DNA of 64,000 nt from Flavobacterium sp. J27 (lineage in GTDB: Bacteria; Bacteroidota; Bacteroidia; Flavobacteriales; Flavobacteriaceae): positions 126,611 to 190,610 of the forward strand of contig NZ_PJQW01000005.1 of NCBI RefSeq assembly GCF_004303025.1, given 5' to 3'. Numbering within the stretch: the stretch's first letter is position 1; each line of letters opens with the position of its first letter. This document shows, piece after piece, positions 25,165 through 35,900 of the stretch. A model generated the notes under the pieces. It did no database searches and was not told where the DNA came from. It saw only the letters and a program-made list of their open reading frames with translations. Position numbers and translations under genes: made by a program.

Positions 25165-27435
25165 ATGAAACATTATTCTCCCGAAGCGCAACAGGTCTTA
25201 CGATTTATTAATCAAACAAATAAATCTATTTTTCTTACAGGAAAAGCAGGAACTGGAAAAACAACACTTTTAAAGGAAATTTTAATAACCACTCATAAAA
25301 ATACAGTAGTCGTTGCACCAACAGGTATTGCCGCTTTAAATGCAGAAGGTGTTACTATACATTCTTTATTTCAATTACCATTTGCTACATTTATTCCTGA
25401 TTATAAAGAAATTACAACAAATGTATCTATTATAAAGATGGAAACAAGAACATCTTTATTGCGTCATTTTAAAATGAATATGACTAAAAGAAGTCTTTTC
25501 AATAATTTAGAATTATTAATCATCGATGAAGTTTCAATGCTTCGTGCAGATGTTTTAGATGCCATCGATTTTATGCTAAAGCGAACCCGTAGAAATGAAT
25601 TACCTTTTGGTGGTATTCAAGTCCTTTTTATTGGCGATTTACTACAATTACCTCCAGTTGTAAAAAATGAGGAATGGCATATTTTAAAAGATTATTATCA
25701 AGGGATGTATTTTTTTAATGCACACATTTTGCAACAATTTCCTCCATTATATCTAGAACTTACTACTATTTATAGGCAATCAGACAGTTCTTTTGTTTCT
25801 ATCCTTAACAACTTACGTACGAATAATATTACAAAAAAAGACATTAAACAATTGAATCTATATGTTAAGCCAAGTTTCAACTTGAAAGAAAATCCTGGCT
25901 ATGTCTATTTAACCACTCACAATAGTAAAGCAAATCAAATAAACCAAGAATCATTACAAGAATTAAAAAAGAAGTCTCACTCCTATTTTCCAGAAATCGT
26001 TGGCGATTTTCCAGAAAAATTATTTCCATTAGATTCCATTTTAGAACTTAAAATTGGAGCTCAAATTATGTTTATAAAAAATGATTTAAATATTGATAAA
26101 CAGTATTATAATGGTAAAATGGGTGTTATTGAGACTCTTTCAGATGATGAAATAAAAGTGCGTTTTCCTGAAGAAAAGAAGACAATTACAGTTGATAAAT
26201 ATGAATGGAAAAACATAAAATTTACAGTTAACTCTGAAACAAAAGAAATTGAAGAAGAAATATTAGGAACTTTTGTCCACTACCCTATTAAACTTGCTTG
26301 GGCAATTACAGTTCATAAAAGCCAAGGTCTTACATTTGAGAAAGCTGCTTTAGATGTTTCAGATGTTTTTGCTCCAGGACAAGCCTATGTTGCTTTATCT
26401 CGACTTAGATCTCTTACGGGTCTTGTCTTGCTTTCTCCTTTACAAATGCATGGCATTACAAACGATGTAAATGTATTAAATTATGTTGCTAATAAAGTAA
26501 CTGAAGAAACCTTAAATACCACATTTAAAGTTGAAAAACAACGATTTATTTATGAATCACTTTGTAAAGGGTTTAATTTTAAAGGATTAATTCAGGAATG
26601 GCGAAACCATTTTTATAGTTATAAAACGGAAGAATCTAAATCAGTGAAATTTAAACATATGAATTGGATAACAATTCTTTATGAAAAAATAAATACTTTA
26701 GAAACTCCTTCAGAAAAATTCATCAAACAATTAACAGCTCTTTTTATTAAACAAGCACCCGATTTTAAATTTATCAATGAAAGATGTGAGGCTGCATTTA
26801 CTTATTTTTTCAATGTTTTAGACCATATTTATGGAGAACTACTGTATAAAATTGAAGAGATAAAAAGAACAAAACAAGCGAAAACTTTTTTTAATGAATT
26901 GATATTATTGGAAGAAATTCACAATACAGCAATATTAATTTTGTTAAAAACTAAGACAATAGCCAATAGTATAGAAGAAGAGTATGTATTTTCAAAAGAA
27001 AGATTACAATCTAAAGAATTAAATGCTTATAAATCAGAAAAATTAAAAGAAATTCAATCGCAATTTAAAAAAGAAAATCCTGAACTTTTGGAAGAAGAAA
27101 ATATATCATATTATAAAAAAACGAAGGGAAATAAAACAAGTGTAAATAAAAAAACAACAATAGAAGAAACGTTCGAATTATGGCAACAAAACTTGTCTGT
27201 GGAAGCTATAGCAATAAAGAGAAAACTCACTGAAGCAACCATTTACAGTCATTTTGTAAAATTAATTCAAAATAAATCGATAAAAATTAATGAAATCTTA
27301 TCAGATAGTCGAATTGATGTACTACAAGTAGCTTTTGAGGAATATGAAAATATATCCCAAATAAAAGAAGCGTATAATTCCTCTTTTACTTGGGAAGAAT
27401 TAAAATTATTTAAAGCATCCTTAGGTTTATCCTAA
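25165..27435 (+). CDS. Pif1/RecD-like superfamily 1B helicase with C-terminal HTH
   Basis: A 756-residue ATP-dependent DNA helicase. Walker A is GKAGTGKT (residues 26-33), followed by VVAPTGIAALNA, the Walker B box LLIIDEVSM near 115-123, and GDLLQLPPV. Near residues 385-410 are ITVHKSQGLTFEKA and AYVALSRLRSLTGL, the SF1B motifs V and VI of Pif1 helicases. After about residue 440 the sequence is Lys/Glu-rich and helical, ending in a helix-turn-helix (about 670-725; EETFELWQQNLSVEAIA, then TIYSHFVKL) similar to the HTH_40 found after RQC helicases. Its last 9 bp overlap the convergent DoxX gene. Confidence 0.92.
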   Translation: MKHYSPEAQQVLRFINQTNKSIFLTGKAGTGKTTLLKEILITTHKNTVVVAPTGIAALNAEGVTIHSLFQLPFATFIPDYKEITTNVSIIKMETRTSLLRHFKMNMTKRSLFNNLELLIIDEVSMLRADVLDAIDFMLKRTRRNELPFGGIQVLFIGDLLQLPPVVKNEEWHILKDYYQGMYFFNAHILQQFPPLYLELTTIYRQSDSSFVSILNNLRTNNITKKDIKQLNLYVKPSFNLKENPGYVYLTTHNSKANQINQESLQELKKKSHSYFPEIVGDFPEKLFPLDSILELKIGAQIMFIKNDLNIDKQYYNGKMGVIETLSDDEIKVRFPEEKKTITVDKYEWKNIKFTVNSETKEIEEEILGTFVHYPIKLAWAITVHKSQGLTFEKAALDVSDVFAPGQAYVALSRLRSLTGLVLLSPLQMHGITNDVNVLNYVANKVTEETLNTTFKVEKQRFIYESLCKGFNFKGLIQEWRNHFYSYKTEESKSVKFKHMNWITILYEKINTLETPSEKFIKQLTALFIKQAPDFKFINERCEAAFTYFFNVLDHIYGELLYKIEEIKRTKQAKTFFNELILLEEIHNTAILILLKTKTIANSIEEEYVFSKERLQSKELNAYKSEKLKEIQSQFKKENPELLEEENISYYKKTKGNKTSVNKKTTIEETFELWQQNLSVEAIAIKRKLTEATIYSHFVKLIQNKSIKINEILSDSRIDVLQVAFEEYENISQIKEAYNSSFTWEELKLFKASLGLS

Positions 27436-27810
27436 TAAATAAACAGCCATAATAGCTGGAATAAAATAAATTACGATAGTTCGTGCTCCATCATAATCCT
27501 TTGCTATACGCTGACCAAAAAGCAAGAATAAAAGGGTAATACAAGATAAAATAGCACCATAATAGCCTGCTTTAGAGGAATTATTTGAAAGTAATTCAAT
27601 AATTCCTGAAACACACAATACTCCAGAAAAAATTTCTAAAACGAGTATAATAAATAATGCCAAAGGAACAGAATTTCCAAAAATAGTTCCTGCAAAATGG
27701 CCTTTTAGCCACGACACATTTCCTTTCCAATCTTTAATCTTATCATATCCAGATTGTAAAAATGTAATACTCAATAATAACAACAATAAAATAGGGGCAA
27801 TTTGTATCAT
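27427..27810 (-). CDS. DoxX-family membrane protein
   Basis: A 127-residue protein with four predicted transmembrane segments. The N-terminal SGYDKIKDW after the first segment and the overall spacing fit the DoxX/DoxD-like family of small inner-membrane proteins of mostly unknown function. It lies 4 bp after holB on the same strand, so is probably cotranscribed, and its end overlaps the helicase gene by 9 bp in convergent orientation. Confidence 0.8.
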   Translation of the reverse strand: MIQIAPILLLLLLSITFLQSGYDKIKDWKGNVSWLKGHFAGTIFGNSVPLALFIILVLEIFSGVLCVSGIIELLSNNSSKAGYYGAILSCITLLFLLFGQRIAKDYDGARTIVIYFIPAIMAVYLLG

Positions 27811-27814
27811 AATT

Positions 27815-28963
27815 TTATTTTTTATGTATTAATCTTGTTAGTTTTATAGATAAATCAGTTAAAATAATTTTACTATTACCATTTCTTTCTATATGATAGA
27901 TAGCGTCTTCTAACTCGTTAAATATAAGAGTTATATTATTTCCATCTATAAAAGGAGCAAATTTTTTTAAATCAAAATTATTTTCTTTTGACTCAAAGAA
28001 AACTAATTCAGTAGCCTGATAATTAGTAAGTAATGCTTGTCTAAAAAAATAAATACAGTAATGTAAAAATTGTTTTTGAACTTCTCTTCCTAATGATGCT
28101 ATCATTTCACTCCAAACAATTAAATCTTGTATAGCTGCAGCATTGCCTTTGGCTTTAAAAGCGCTCCTTACCCAATCAATAAACCAAGTTTCAAAGGGGA
28201 AATCTTCTGTATCATTATGTAATAAATGTAGAGCTAGATTATAATTACCTTCACTTTGATGTGCTATTTTTTGTGCTTGTTTTTCTTCACAATTTTGAGT
28301 GGTCATCAATTCATTTGCAATAACAGTTTCACTTAAACCTATAAAATCAAGTACTTGACATCTTGATAAAATGGTTTGTAGTATATCATCTAAAGACTCT
28401 GTAATTAAGATAAAAACAGTTTTATTTGGTGGTTCTTCTAAAAGTTTTAAAAGTTTGTTGGATGCAGCTAAGTTCATTTTATCTGCCATCCAAATAATCA
28501 TAATTTTATAACCACCTTCATACGACTTTAGTGCTAAAGCTTTATTTATTTCAGACGCTTCATCAACTCCTATTTGCCCCTGCTTATTTTGTATGCCTAT
28601 AGTTTTATACCAATCAAATAAACTTCCATATGGATTCTCTTTAATAAAAGCTCGCCATTCTTGTAAAAAATTAGCACTTACGGGATGCGATTTTACAATA
28701 TCATTTGTGGCAACAGGAAATACAAAATGCAAGTCAGGATGCGCAAAATTTTCAAATTTTAAATTGCAACTGGAGTTTCCTGTATTATTTTCGTTACCCA
28801 CATTAGAACACAAAATATACTGAGAATAAGCGATAGCCATCGCTAAAGTTCCTGAGCCTTCAGGACCAACAAACAATTGCGCATGAGGAATTCTACCTAA
28901 AGAAACACTTCTTGTTAAGTGATTTTTAATATGATCTTGACCTAAAACATCTTTGAAAAGCAT
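27815..28963 (-). CDS. holB: DNA polymerase III subunit delta'
   Basis: A 382-residue clamp-loader subunit. It begins VLGQDHIKNHLTRSVSLGRIPHAQLFVGPEGSG (parts: GQDHIKNHL, PHAQLF). The P-loop region reads GPEGSGTLAMA, lacking the catalytic Lys, as expected for delta', which does not hydrolyse ATP. SRCQVLDF provides the arginine-finger SRC motif near residue 197. A TATATTTG element on the minus strand (28968-28975) lies only 4 bp before the ATG, so the mRNA may be nearly leaderless. Confidence 0.92.
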   Translation of the reverse strand: MLFKDVLGQDHIKNHLTRSVSLGRIPHAQLFVGPEGSGTLAMAIAYSQYILCSNVGNENNTGNSSCNLKFENFAHPDLHFVFPVATNDIVKSHPVSANFLQEWRAFIKENPYGSLFDWYKTIGIQNKQGQIGVDEASEINKALALKSYEGGYKIMIIWMADKMNLAASNKLLKLLEEPPNKTVFILITESLDDILQTILSRCQVLDFIGLSETVIANELMTTQNCEEKQAQKIAHQSEGNYNLALHLLHNDTEDFPFETWFIDWVRSAFKAKGNAAAIQDLIVWSEMIASLGREVQKQFLHYCIYFFRQALLTNYQATELVFFESKENNFDLKKFAPFIDGNNITLIFNELEDAIYHIERNGNSKIILTDLSIKLTRLIHKK

Positions 28964-29529
28964 GAAACAAATATAATAATTGTATTGGATGAAATCTACT
29001 TTCTTAAAGCATGAAATTTTTTTAAACCAAAAATGGCTGAAAAAAAGTTATTAACAATCTGTTTTTTAGTAAGATGCATTTTTATTCAAATTTTATATTT
29101 AAAAATTGATTTTATGTTCTCTTTATTTTAACACTAAAATTAAAAATTGATTTGATTTAATTTGTAACTTTATGAAAAGCACCATTGATGATAATCTAAG
29201 AATTTTGCACTTTATCTAATGTTATACCAATAAAACCAACCTTAAGTGTTAATGTTTTCTATTTAATTCATCGATTTATTGGCGTTTTTTTAGTCAATCT
29301 TTATGGTCTTTAAAATTTTTGGCACGCATTTTGAATTGCTTTATATATAATTGATATATTGATTAAAAAACGATTTAACGGCAAGTATGATTATGAATAA
29401 AAATTGGTTACAATAAATTTTTTTTTAAAATAATTATTAACATTTTTATCAAAATATTTTGTTAAAACATTTAAATACATATATTTGTAGTTGTTTTGCC
29501 TATTTACTGAAAAATTAACAAAATTTATT
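28964..29529. other. 566-bp divergent intergenic region before the gliding locus
   Basis: AT-rich, with a putative promoter at each end (holB side 28968-28975; spr side 29458-29487). No ORF in it has supporting features; a 15-codon ATG reading near 29172 is too short and unsupported. No further structure recognised. Confidence 0.6.
29458..29487 (+). promoter_or_regulatory. Bacteroidota-type promoter of the gliding (spr) locus
   Basis: TTTG at 29458-29461, an 18-bp spacer, then TATATTTG at 29480-29487. This matches the primary sigma factor consensus TTTG-N(17-20)-TAnnTTTG. It lies about 43 bp before the first ATG (29530). Confidence 0.78.
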
Positions 29530-29973
29530 ATGAGAAAATTTTACGTATGCATCATCGCATTATTTTTATTAGCATCAGTTGATGTGGTAGCTCAAAACGG
29601 ACAAAAAGTAATTATTGATATCAGAGGTATCGGTACTTACCATGATCGAAAAGATTTAGAAGCAATGACTAAAGGACAATTAATGCCATTGTATCTTGAA
29701 AGAGTTAAAATTTTATTTAGTGTTATCCAATATTTTGGTGTAACTAGTAAATCAGGTGTAACATTTACAGATTTAGGAATTCCAGCAACAAAAGAAAATA
29801 TTAAGTTATTGGACACTGAAACTGAAAACAGAGAAGAATTTTTGAAAAACAACGCTGAATTCTTAAAAGGTATTTTACCTTATTCAGACACTAAGAATAT
29901 CATTAATGCTATTTTATTCTATGAGGAAGTATTAAAACTTGTTCATCAGGTACAGGTAGAGTAAGCATTACAA
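29530..29973 (+). CDS. Small exported hypothetical protein, first gene of the gliding locus
   Basis: A signal peptide (LLASVDVVAQ) precedes about 120 helical residues. The ATG at 29530 is chosen because the upstream reading from 29491 overlaps the leader just after the promoter. The reading frame ends with TAG at about 29962-29964; my end coordinate is approximate by a few bases. I do not recognise the family. Motifs visible: IDIRGIGTYHDR and RVKILFSVIQYFGVTS. Being first behind a strong promoter and 30 bp before the next co-oriented gene, it is probably cotranscribed with sprC-sprD-sprB-sprF, as in Flavobacterium johnsoniae where that operon also begins with unnamed genes. Confidence 0.75.
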
Positions 29974-29994
29974 AAAATCTAAAAATCAAACGTT

Positions 29995-31266
29995 ATGAAA
30001 AAAACTATCTTATTAATTGCATTAGTCCTTTCGGGTCTTACTATACAAGCTCAAGATAATTGGGGTATTATAGGTGGTAACAATTGGTTAAATGGATGGT
30101 CTTCTTTCAACCCTGTTGGAAAAGACTACCCTCAAACAACAAAAATTTTAACAGGCAACATTTCTTCAGATTTAACATTAACAAATTTGGAAACCTACAG
30201 CCTTGTTGGTGAAGTGTATGTTACTAATAATGCCACTTTAAAGATTGAACCAGGAACGGTAATTAGAGCTAGTTCAGATCAATTTAGTGCGTTAATTATT
30301 ACTAAAGGCTCAAAAATTGTAGCTGAAGGACAAGTAATAAATCCAGTTGTGTTTACTTCTGATAAACCTGTAAATGCGCGTAAAGCTGGAGACTGGGGTG
30401 GAATTTTTATATTAGGTAGTGCACCAATTAATACTTTCGGAAGTATGTCTCGTATTGAAAGTGGTATTCCGAGTAACTTTGTTGTTGGAGGTGGAGATAA
30501 TCCTGCTGATAACTCTGGTGTAATGAAAAACATACGAATTGAATTTGCTGGAAAAGGTAAAGACAGATATTCCGTTTATGATGCTTTAACATTGGTAGGA
30601 GTTGGTTCTGCAACTACATTCGAATCGATTCAAATTAGTATGTCAAATGGAAATGCTTTCAAATTTATTGGCGGAAACCCTAAAGCTTCTAAATTAGTAT
30701 CTTATAGATGTAAAAATAGCGACTTTGATTTTACACAAGGAGTAATAGCAAAAATTAATAATGGTTTAGCTATCAGAAATCCTTATTTTTCTGCTAGTTC
30801 AAACTATAGAGCAGCTACTATTGATGCTTTTATTAATAAAGATTTGACAGATTTTTCTAAACCAGTAACTAATGTAAGTTTAGATAACTTTACTATTGTT
30901 AATGAATCAGATGGTAAAGTTGCAGATGGTTTAGTAAAAGAAGCCATTTATATCAACAAAGACTGTGTTTTCGATTTTAAAAATAGTGTAGTTACTGGGT
31001 TTTCTTCTGCATTATATTTAGATGGTAAAATTCCAATCGAAGAAGAAGGTTTATCTAAAATTAAATTAAAAAGAATTTTTATAAATAATTGTAAAAAGAA
31101 TATCGTTTCTGAAAATGGAGGCGTAACTAATGATGATTTAGAAAGTTACTATGGAAATCCATCATATGGAAATAGATATTCTAGTACAAAATCAGAGGAT
31201 TTGTTTGTAGACGCAAATAATCCTAAAACTCCAGATTTTAGAATTAAAATCGGTAGTATCAATTAA
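29995..31266 (+). CDS. Exported beta-helix-like protein of the gliding locus
   Basis: A 423-residue protein with a signal peptide (LTIQAQ). The mature part has repeated short strands with conserved Gly/Asn turns. Examples are TNNATLKIEPGTVIRA, then SKIVAEGQVINPVVFTS and GDWGGIFILG, typical of secreted right-handed beta-helix proteins in Bacteroidota (here each quoted in part). No T9SS C-terminal domain is evident. Function is unknown; placement between the locus promoter and sprC suggests a link to gliding or surface secretion. Confidence 0.75.
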   Translation: MKKTILLIALVLSGLTIQAQDNWGIIGGNNWLNGWSSFNPVGKDYPQTTKILTGNISSDLTLTNLETYSLVGEVYVTNNATLKIEPGTVIRASSDQFSALIITKGSKIVAEGQVINPVVFTSDKPVNARKAGDWGGIFILGSAPINTFGSMSRIESGIPSNFVVGGGDNPADNSGVMKNIRIEFAGKGKDRYSVYDALTLVGVGSATTFESIQISMSNGNAFKFIGGNPKASKLVSYRCKNSDFDFTQGVIAKINNGLAIRNPYFSASSNYRAATIDAFINKDLTDFSKPVTNVSLDNFTIVNESDGKVADGLVKEAIYINKDCVFDFKNSVVTGFSSALYLDGKIPIEEEGLSKIKLKRIFINNCKKNIVSENGGVTNDDLESYYGNPSYGNRYSSTKSEDLFVDANNPKTPDFRIKIGSIN

Positions 31267-31394
31267 TAAGAGTATATATCTAGATACAAAATAATAGATT
31301 GTTTTAAGCTGTTAAAATTGTGGTTTTTGACTACTTTTTTAACAGTTTGGTTATTTAAACAAATATAAAATGATTCTTAAAATTTGGTAAAACG

Positions 31395-32933
31395 ATGTGG
31401 TTTAAAAACTTAAAATATATACTACTTTTTACTATAGCATTTGTATTCAATAGCTATGCAAATACCATTACAAAGAACATGGTGTTTCAAACCCCTAGTA
31501 TACAAAATGTTCGATTCCCAGGTTTTTCTTTTACTGATCCAAATGTTGCTTTTTGTCAAAGTAGCTCTAACCCAGACCATGAACTTACATTTCAAGTTAC
31601 TAATTATATTAATTTAAGTGCTGGAAATCAATTTCAATTGTTTTTATCAAATGATGATTTTGCTACACAAAATCAAATCACAAATGTATCTATAGCTCAA
31701 ACTAGTGTGTCTGGAACTACCGCAACTTACACAGCTACATTTAGTTTTCCAGCTCAAACGTATGGTAATAATTTTAAAATCAGAGTGAGATCCACTACAC
31801 TCTCGAGTTTTGCAACCTCACAGGTTTTTTCGGCTTACGATATTATTTTTAATAACCAAATACCATTAAACGTAACGAACGGTTCAGTTATACTCTGTGC
31901 AAACGGTTCATTTACTATATCAATAAAAGATGATGTTACACCAACTCCTTTGACATATTCGTATTTAACTTATATATGGCGTAAACAAAACCTTTCTACA
32001 GGTATTTTTGAAGTTATACCCAATCAAACAGGACCAAGTTTAACAGTTACTACATCGGGTACTTATTTTGTAGAGGTTAATTATGGACCGATATGTTCTA
32101 GTTCTGCTTCACCAAACACTTTGGCCAAATCTGTACAAGTTACAGTAACTCAGTCTACTTCAGGAGATACACTTCAAATCGCATCTCAAAATGGGGAAAC
32201 TGAAGTGTGTGAATCTACAGGGGTATTATTACTTCTCCAAGATAGTTCTGGCAACCTAGTAGCAAATGGTTCAAATATATCATGGTATTTAAATGGAGTT
32301 GTTATTCCAAATGCTAATTCTAATACGTATAATGCTACTCAAGGAGGTGCTTACACCGCTTCTTTGAATAATGGTTCTTGTACTATAAGCGTGCCTCAAA
32401 ATGAAGCTTATGTATTAAACGAAATTACTTTTAATGCCACTTTAAATGTAAGTACTCCATATGAATTAACTATTGGAGATAACTTTGATGCGATTGTTAC
32501 CACAGATGCCATTTCTCCTTCTTTCGAATGGTATTTTAACAATAATATTTTAACGGAAACAACTAATACTTTGAATATAGCTGTTGCTGGTCAATATACA
32601 GTAATTATTACTGAAAACTCAGGATGTATTTCTACTATAGAATTAAATTTATTAGTAATTGAACCAGGATCAGATGTAATACCTAATCTAATTAGTCCTA
32701 ATGGAGATGGTATTAATGATAAATTTAAAGTACCTTATAATTTAACAAGCTCTAATAACCTAAGCCTCGAAATATATAATTCCTCCGGAAAGCAGGTCTA
32801 TGTAACAGACAATTATCAAAACACCTGGCCTGAAAATGATAATGATGCTTTTGAATCTAAAGCATTTTATTATTTTAAAATGACTAAAGAAAGTCAAATT
32901 ATAAAAGAAGGAATTCTAACCGTAATTAAATAA
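31395..32933 (+). CDS. sprC: Gliding motility protein SprC, type B T9SS cargo
   Basis: A 512-residue exported protein with Ig-like beta-sandwich repeats (for example TFSFPAQTYGNNFKIRVRS; WYLNGVVIPNANSNTY). The last about 85 residues form a type B T9SS sorting domain (NLISPNGDGINDKFKV ... GILTVIK), so it should pass the outer membrane by the type IX system. Order with sprD, sprB and sprF matches the F. johnsoniae operon, on which the name rests. It is followed 17 bp later by sprD, a PorP/SprF-family protein that may be its dedicated partner. Confidence 0.82.
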   Translation: MWFKNLKYILLFTIAFVFNSYANTITKNMVFQTPSIQNVRFPGFSFTDPNVAFCQSSSNPDHELTFQVTNYINLSAGNQFQLFLSNDDFATQNQITNVSIAQTSVSGTTATYTATFSFPAQTYGNNFKIRVRSTTLSSFATSQVFSAYDIIFNNQIPLNVTNGSVILCANGSFTISIKDDVTPTPLTYSYLTYIWRKQNLSTGIFEVIPNQTGPSLTVTTSGTYFVEVNYGPICSSSASPNTLAKSVQVTVTQSTSGDTLQIASQNGETEVCESTGVLLLLQDSSGNLVANGSNISWYLNGVVIPNANSNTYNATQGGAYTASLNNGSCTISVPQNEAYVLNEITFNATLNVSTPYELTIGDNFDAIVTTDAISPSFEWYFNNNILTETTNTLNIAVAGQYTVIITENSGCISTIELNLLVIEPGSDVIPNLISPNGDGINDKFKVPYNLTSSNNLSLEIYNSSGKQVYVTDNYQNTWPENDNDAFESKAFYYFKMTKESQIIKEGILTVIK

Positions 32934-32950
32934 CCCTACAAATTAATCAA

Positions 32951-35900
32951 TTGAAAAGTAAATACTTAAGTGTAATTTTATGTTTGTTTTTTACAACTGC
33001 ATTCTCTCAAGAAAATGCATACACTTCTTTTGATGTATCGTTAAATAATTCTATACGATTAAATAGATTTTTAATTAACCCTACTTTTAGCTTCGTTAGA
33101 GAAGTTGCACCAACAATAAATTTGGTAAACAAAAGACAATGGGTAAGATTCGATGATGCTCCAGTTACATACCTTATTAATTATCAAGGTAGACTAAGCA
33201 ACGAATCAAGATTTGGAATAGGGGCGTATTCACAAACTATAGGTGCATTTAAAAATACAGGAGGTATTTTAAATTATGCTATAAATGTGCCCTTACAAAA
33301 AGAGGCAAACTTTACTTTTGGTTTAAATGCTTATTTTTCCAGCAATAATTTCGATATTAATAAAGTAATCACTGAATCTCCCGAACCATTGTTAGCAAAT
33401 GCAACAGCTACAACGATTATTTCTGTGAAACCAGGTGTAAATTTGAACTTTAATAATTTCGATATTGGTATTACTGCCGATAATATTATTTCTTACAATT
33501 TGACAACCAGTGAATCTGTTCAAGAAAATAAATCTACCTCATTTTCTGGACACTTAATGTATACTAAAGAATTAGACAGTTATTACAATATTTTAGATGG
33601 TGCTAATTTTTCGACTATGTTACGTGCTCAAAGTAGTAATGGAGACACAGGGTTAGGTGCTAATTTTTTATTAGATCAAAAAGAAATGGGTTGGGTTGAA
33701 GCAGGGTATAATACTTTGTATGGAGCAAATGCAGGAGTTGGTGTTGCTATTTCAAATAAATTTTTAATTGGATATGCTTATAATTTATCTATAAACAATT
33801 CTTTATTTTTTGGATCAAGCCATGAATTCTCTTTATCTTATAGATTTGATGATTATGATAATGCATTCAATTACAGAAAAAGAGCTCAAAAAATTAGAGA
33901 GAGAAATGCTAAAAAGAAAGGTGCTGTTAATACAACATTTGCTAAGTTAGAGCAAGAAAGAATTGATAAAGCTAAGGCTGAAAAGGAAAAAAGAGCAAAA
34001 GAAAAAGCTGAAAATGATAGATTAGCTCAATTAGAGAGAGAAAGATTAGCGGCATTAGCTGAAGCTGAAAAAGAAAGATTAGCTAAAGAACAAGCAGAAA
34101 GAGATAGATTAGCTGCTTTATCTCAAGCTGAGCAAGCTGAGAAGGATAGATTAGCAGCCTTAGCTCAAGCTGAAAAAGATAGATTGGCTAAAGAACAAGC
34201 AGAAAGAGATAGATTGGCTGCTTTAGCTCAAGCGGAGAAAGACAGATTGGCTAAAGAAAAAGCGGAGAAAGATAGATTAGAAAGATTGGCTAGACAAAAA
34301 GCTGAAAATGATAAGATAGCTAAAGAAAACGCAGAGATAGATAGATTAGCTAAAGAAAACGCAGAGAAAGACAGATTGGCTAGAGAGCAAGCAGAGAAAG
34401 ACAGATTGGCTAGAGAGCAAGCAGAGAAAGATAGATTAGCTAAAGAACAAGCTGAGAAAGACAGATTGGCTAGAGAACAAGCTGAGAAAGATAGATTAGC
34501 TAAAGAACAAGCTGAGAAAGACAGATTGGCTAGAGAGCAAGCAGAGAAAGATAGATTAGCTAAAGAACAAGCAGAGAAAGATAGAATAGCTAAAGAGCAA
34601 GCAGAGAAAGATAGATTGGCTAGAGAACAAGCTGAGAAAGATAGATTAGCTAAAGAACAAGCTGAGAAAGACAGATTGGCTAGAGAACAAGCTGAGAAAG
34701 ATAGATTAGCTAAAGAACAAGCTGAGAAAGATAGATTGGCTAAAGAGCAAGCAGAGAAAGACAGATTGGCTAGAGAGCAAGCAGAGAAAGATAGATTAGC
34801 TAAAGAACAAGCAGAGAAAGAGAGATTGGCTAGAGAGCAAGCAGAGAAAGATAGGTTAGCTAAAGAACAAGCAGAGAAAGACAGATTGGCTAGAGAACAA
34901 GCTGAGAAAGATAGGTTAGCTAAAGAGCAAGCAGAGAAAGACAGATTGGCTAGAGAACAAGCTGAGAAAGATAGATTGGCTAAAGAGCAAGCAGAGAAAG
35001 ACAGATTGGCTAGAGAGCAAGCAGAGAAAGATAGATTAGCTAAAGAACAAGCAGAGAAAGACAGATTGGCTAGAGAGCAAGCAGAGAAAGATAGGTTAGC
35101 TAAAGAGCAAGCAGAGAAAGACAGATTGGCTAGAGAACAAGCTACTAATGCAAAACTTTCAGTAGGTGAGAAAATTTCTAATATAGAAAGTAAATTAAAT
35201 ATTTCTAATAAACTATTAGATGATTATAAGAGCGATATTGAAGAAAGAACAAAACGTTCCGATGAATTAATAAAGAGTTTAGACTCCTTAGTTAAAGAAA
35301 GGGATTTAGATTTAAAAGCCTTTATTGGTGAAGATGATCCAAACTATAAAGGACCAGCGAGAAAGTTCGTGAGTACAACGCAACAAAATGCACAATTAAA
35401 CGCATTGAAGAGTCAAATTTCAAACAACAAAAAAGTATTTGATGATTTAATTTTTGATTTTGAAAATGCAAATAGAGCCAGATTGAACGAATTGAAACAA
35501 AGCGGTTTAAATAGTGAAGAGGCAAAACAATTAAATGATTATTATCAAACTGTACTAGATGATTTAAAAAATAAAAAACAAAAATATATTGATCTTGAAA
35601 AAATGGCTGACTTAAAAATTCAGCAAATTAATGCTGCGAAAGAAGAAGAAAGACAGCGAAGAATTAAAAAAGCGCAATACGATAGTGAGCAACAAAGAAT
35701 TGAAAAAGATCAAAATAATTTAGAAAGTATTAAAAATGCTGCTTCTACTGGACAAAATGCCCAAGGTCAAGAAGTTAGCGGCAATTTATTAGATGATGAA
35801 CCAGTTACAAATGATATTCCAATTGTGAAGAAAATGAACAATGTAGCAAGTGGATATTATATGGTACTTGGTAAATTTAAAGATACGAAACAAAGAGATG

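Noticed and set aside
34351..35140. Regular 30-bp repeats resembling a CRISPR array
   Set aside because: There are no spacers of independent sequence, and the units are an open coding frame in sprD with synonymous variation.
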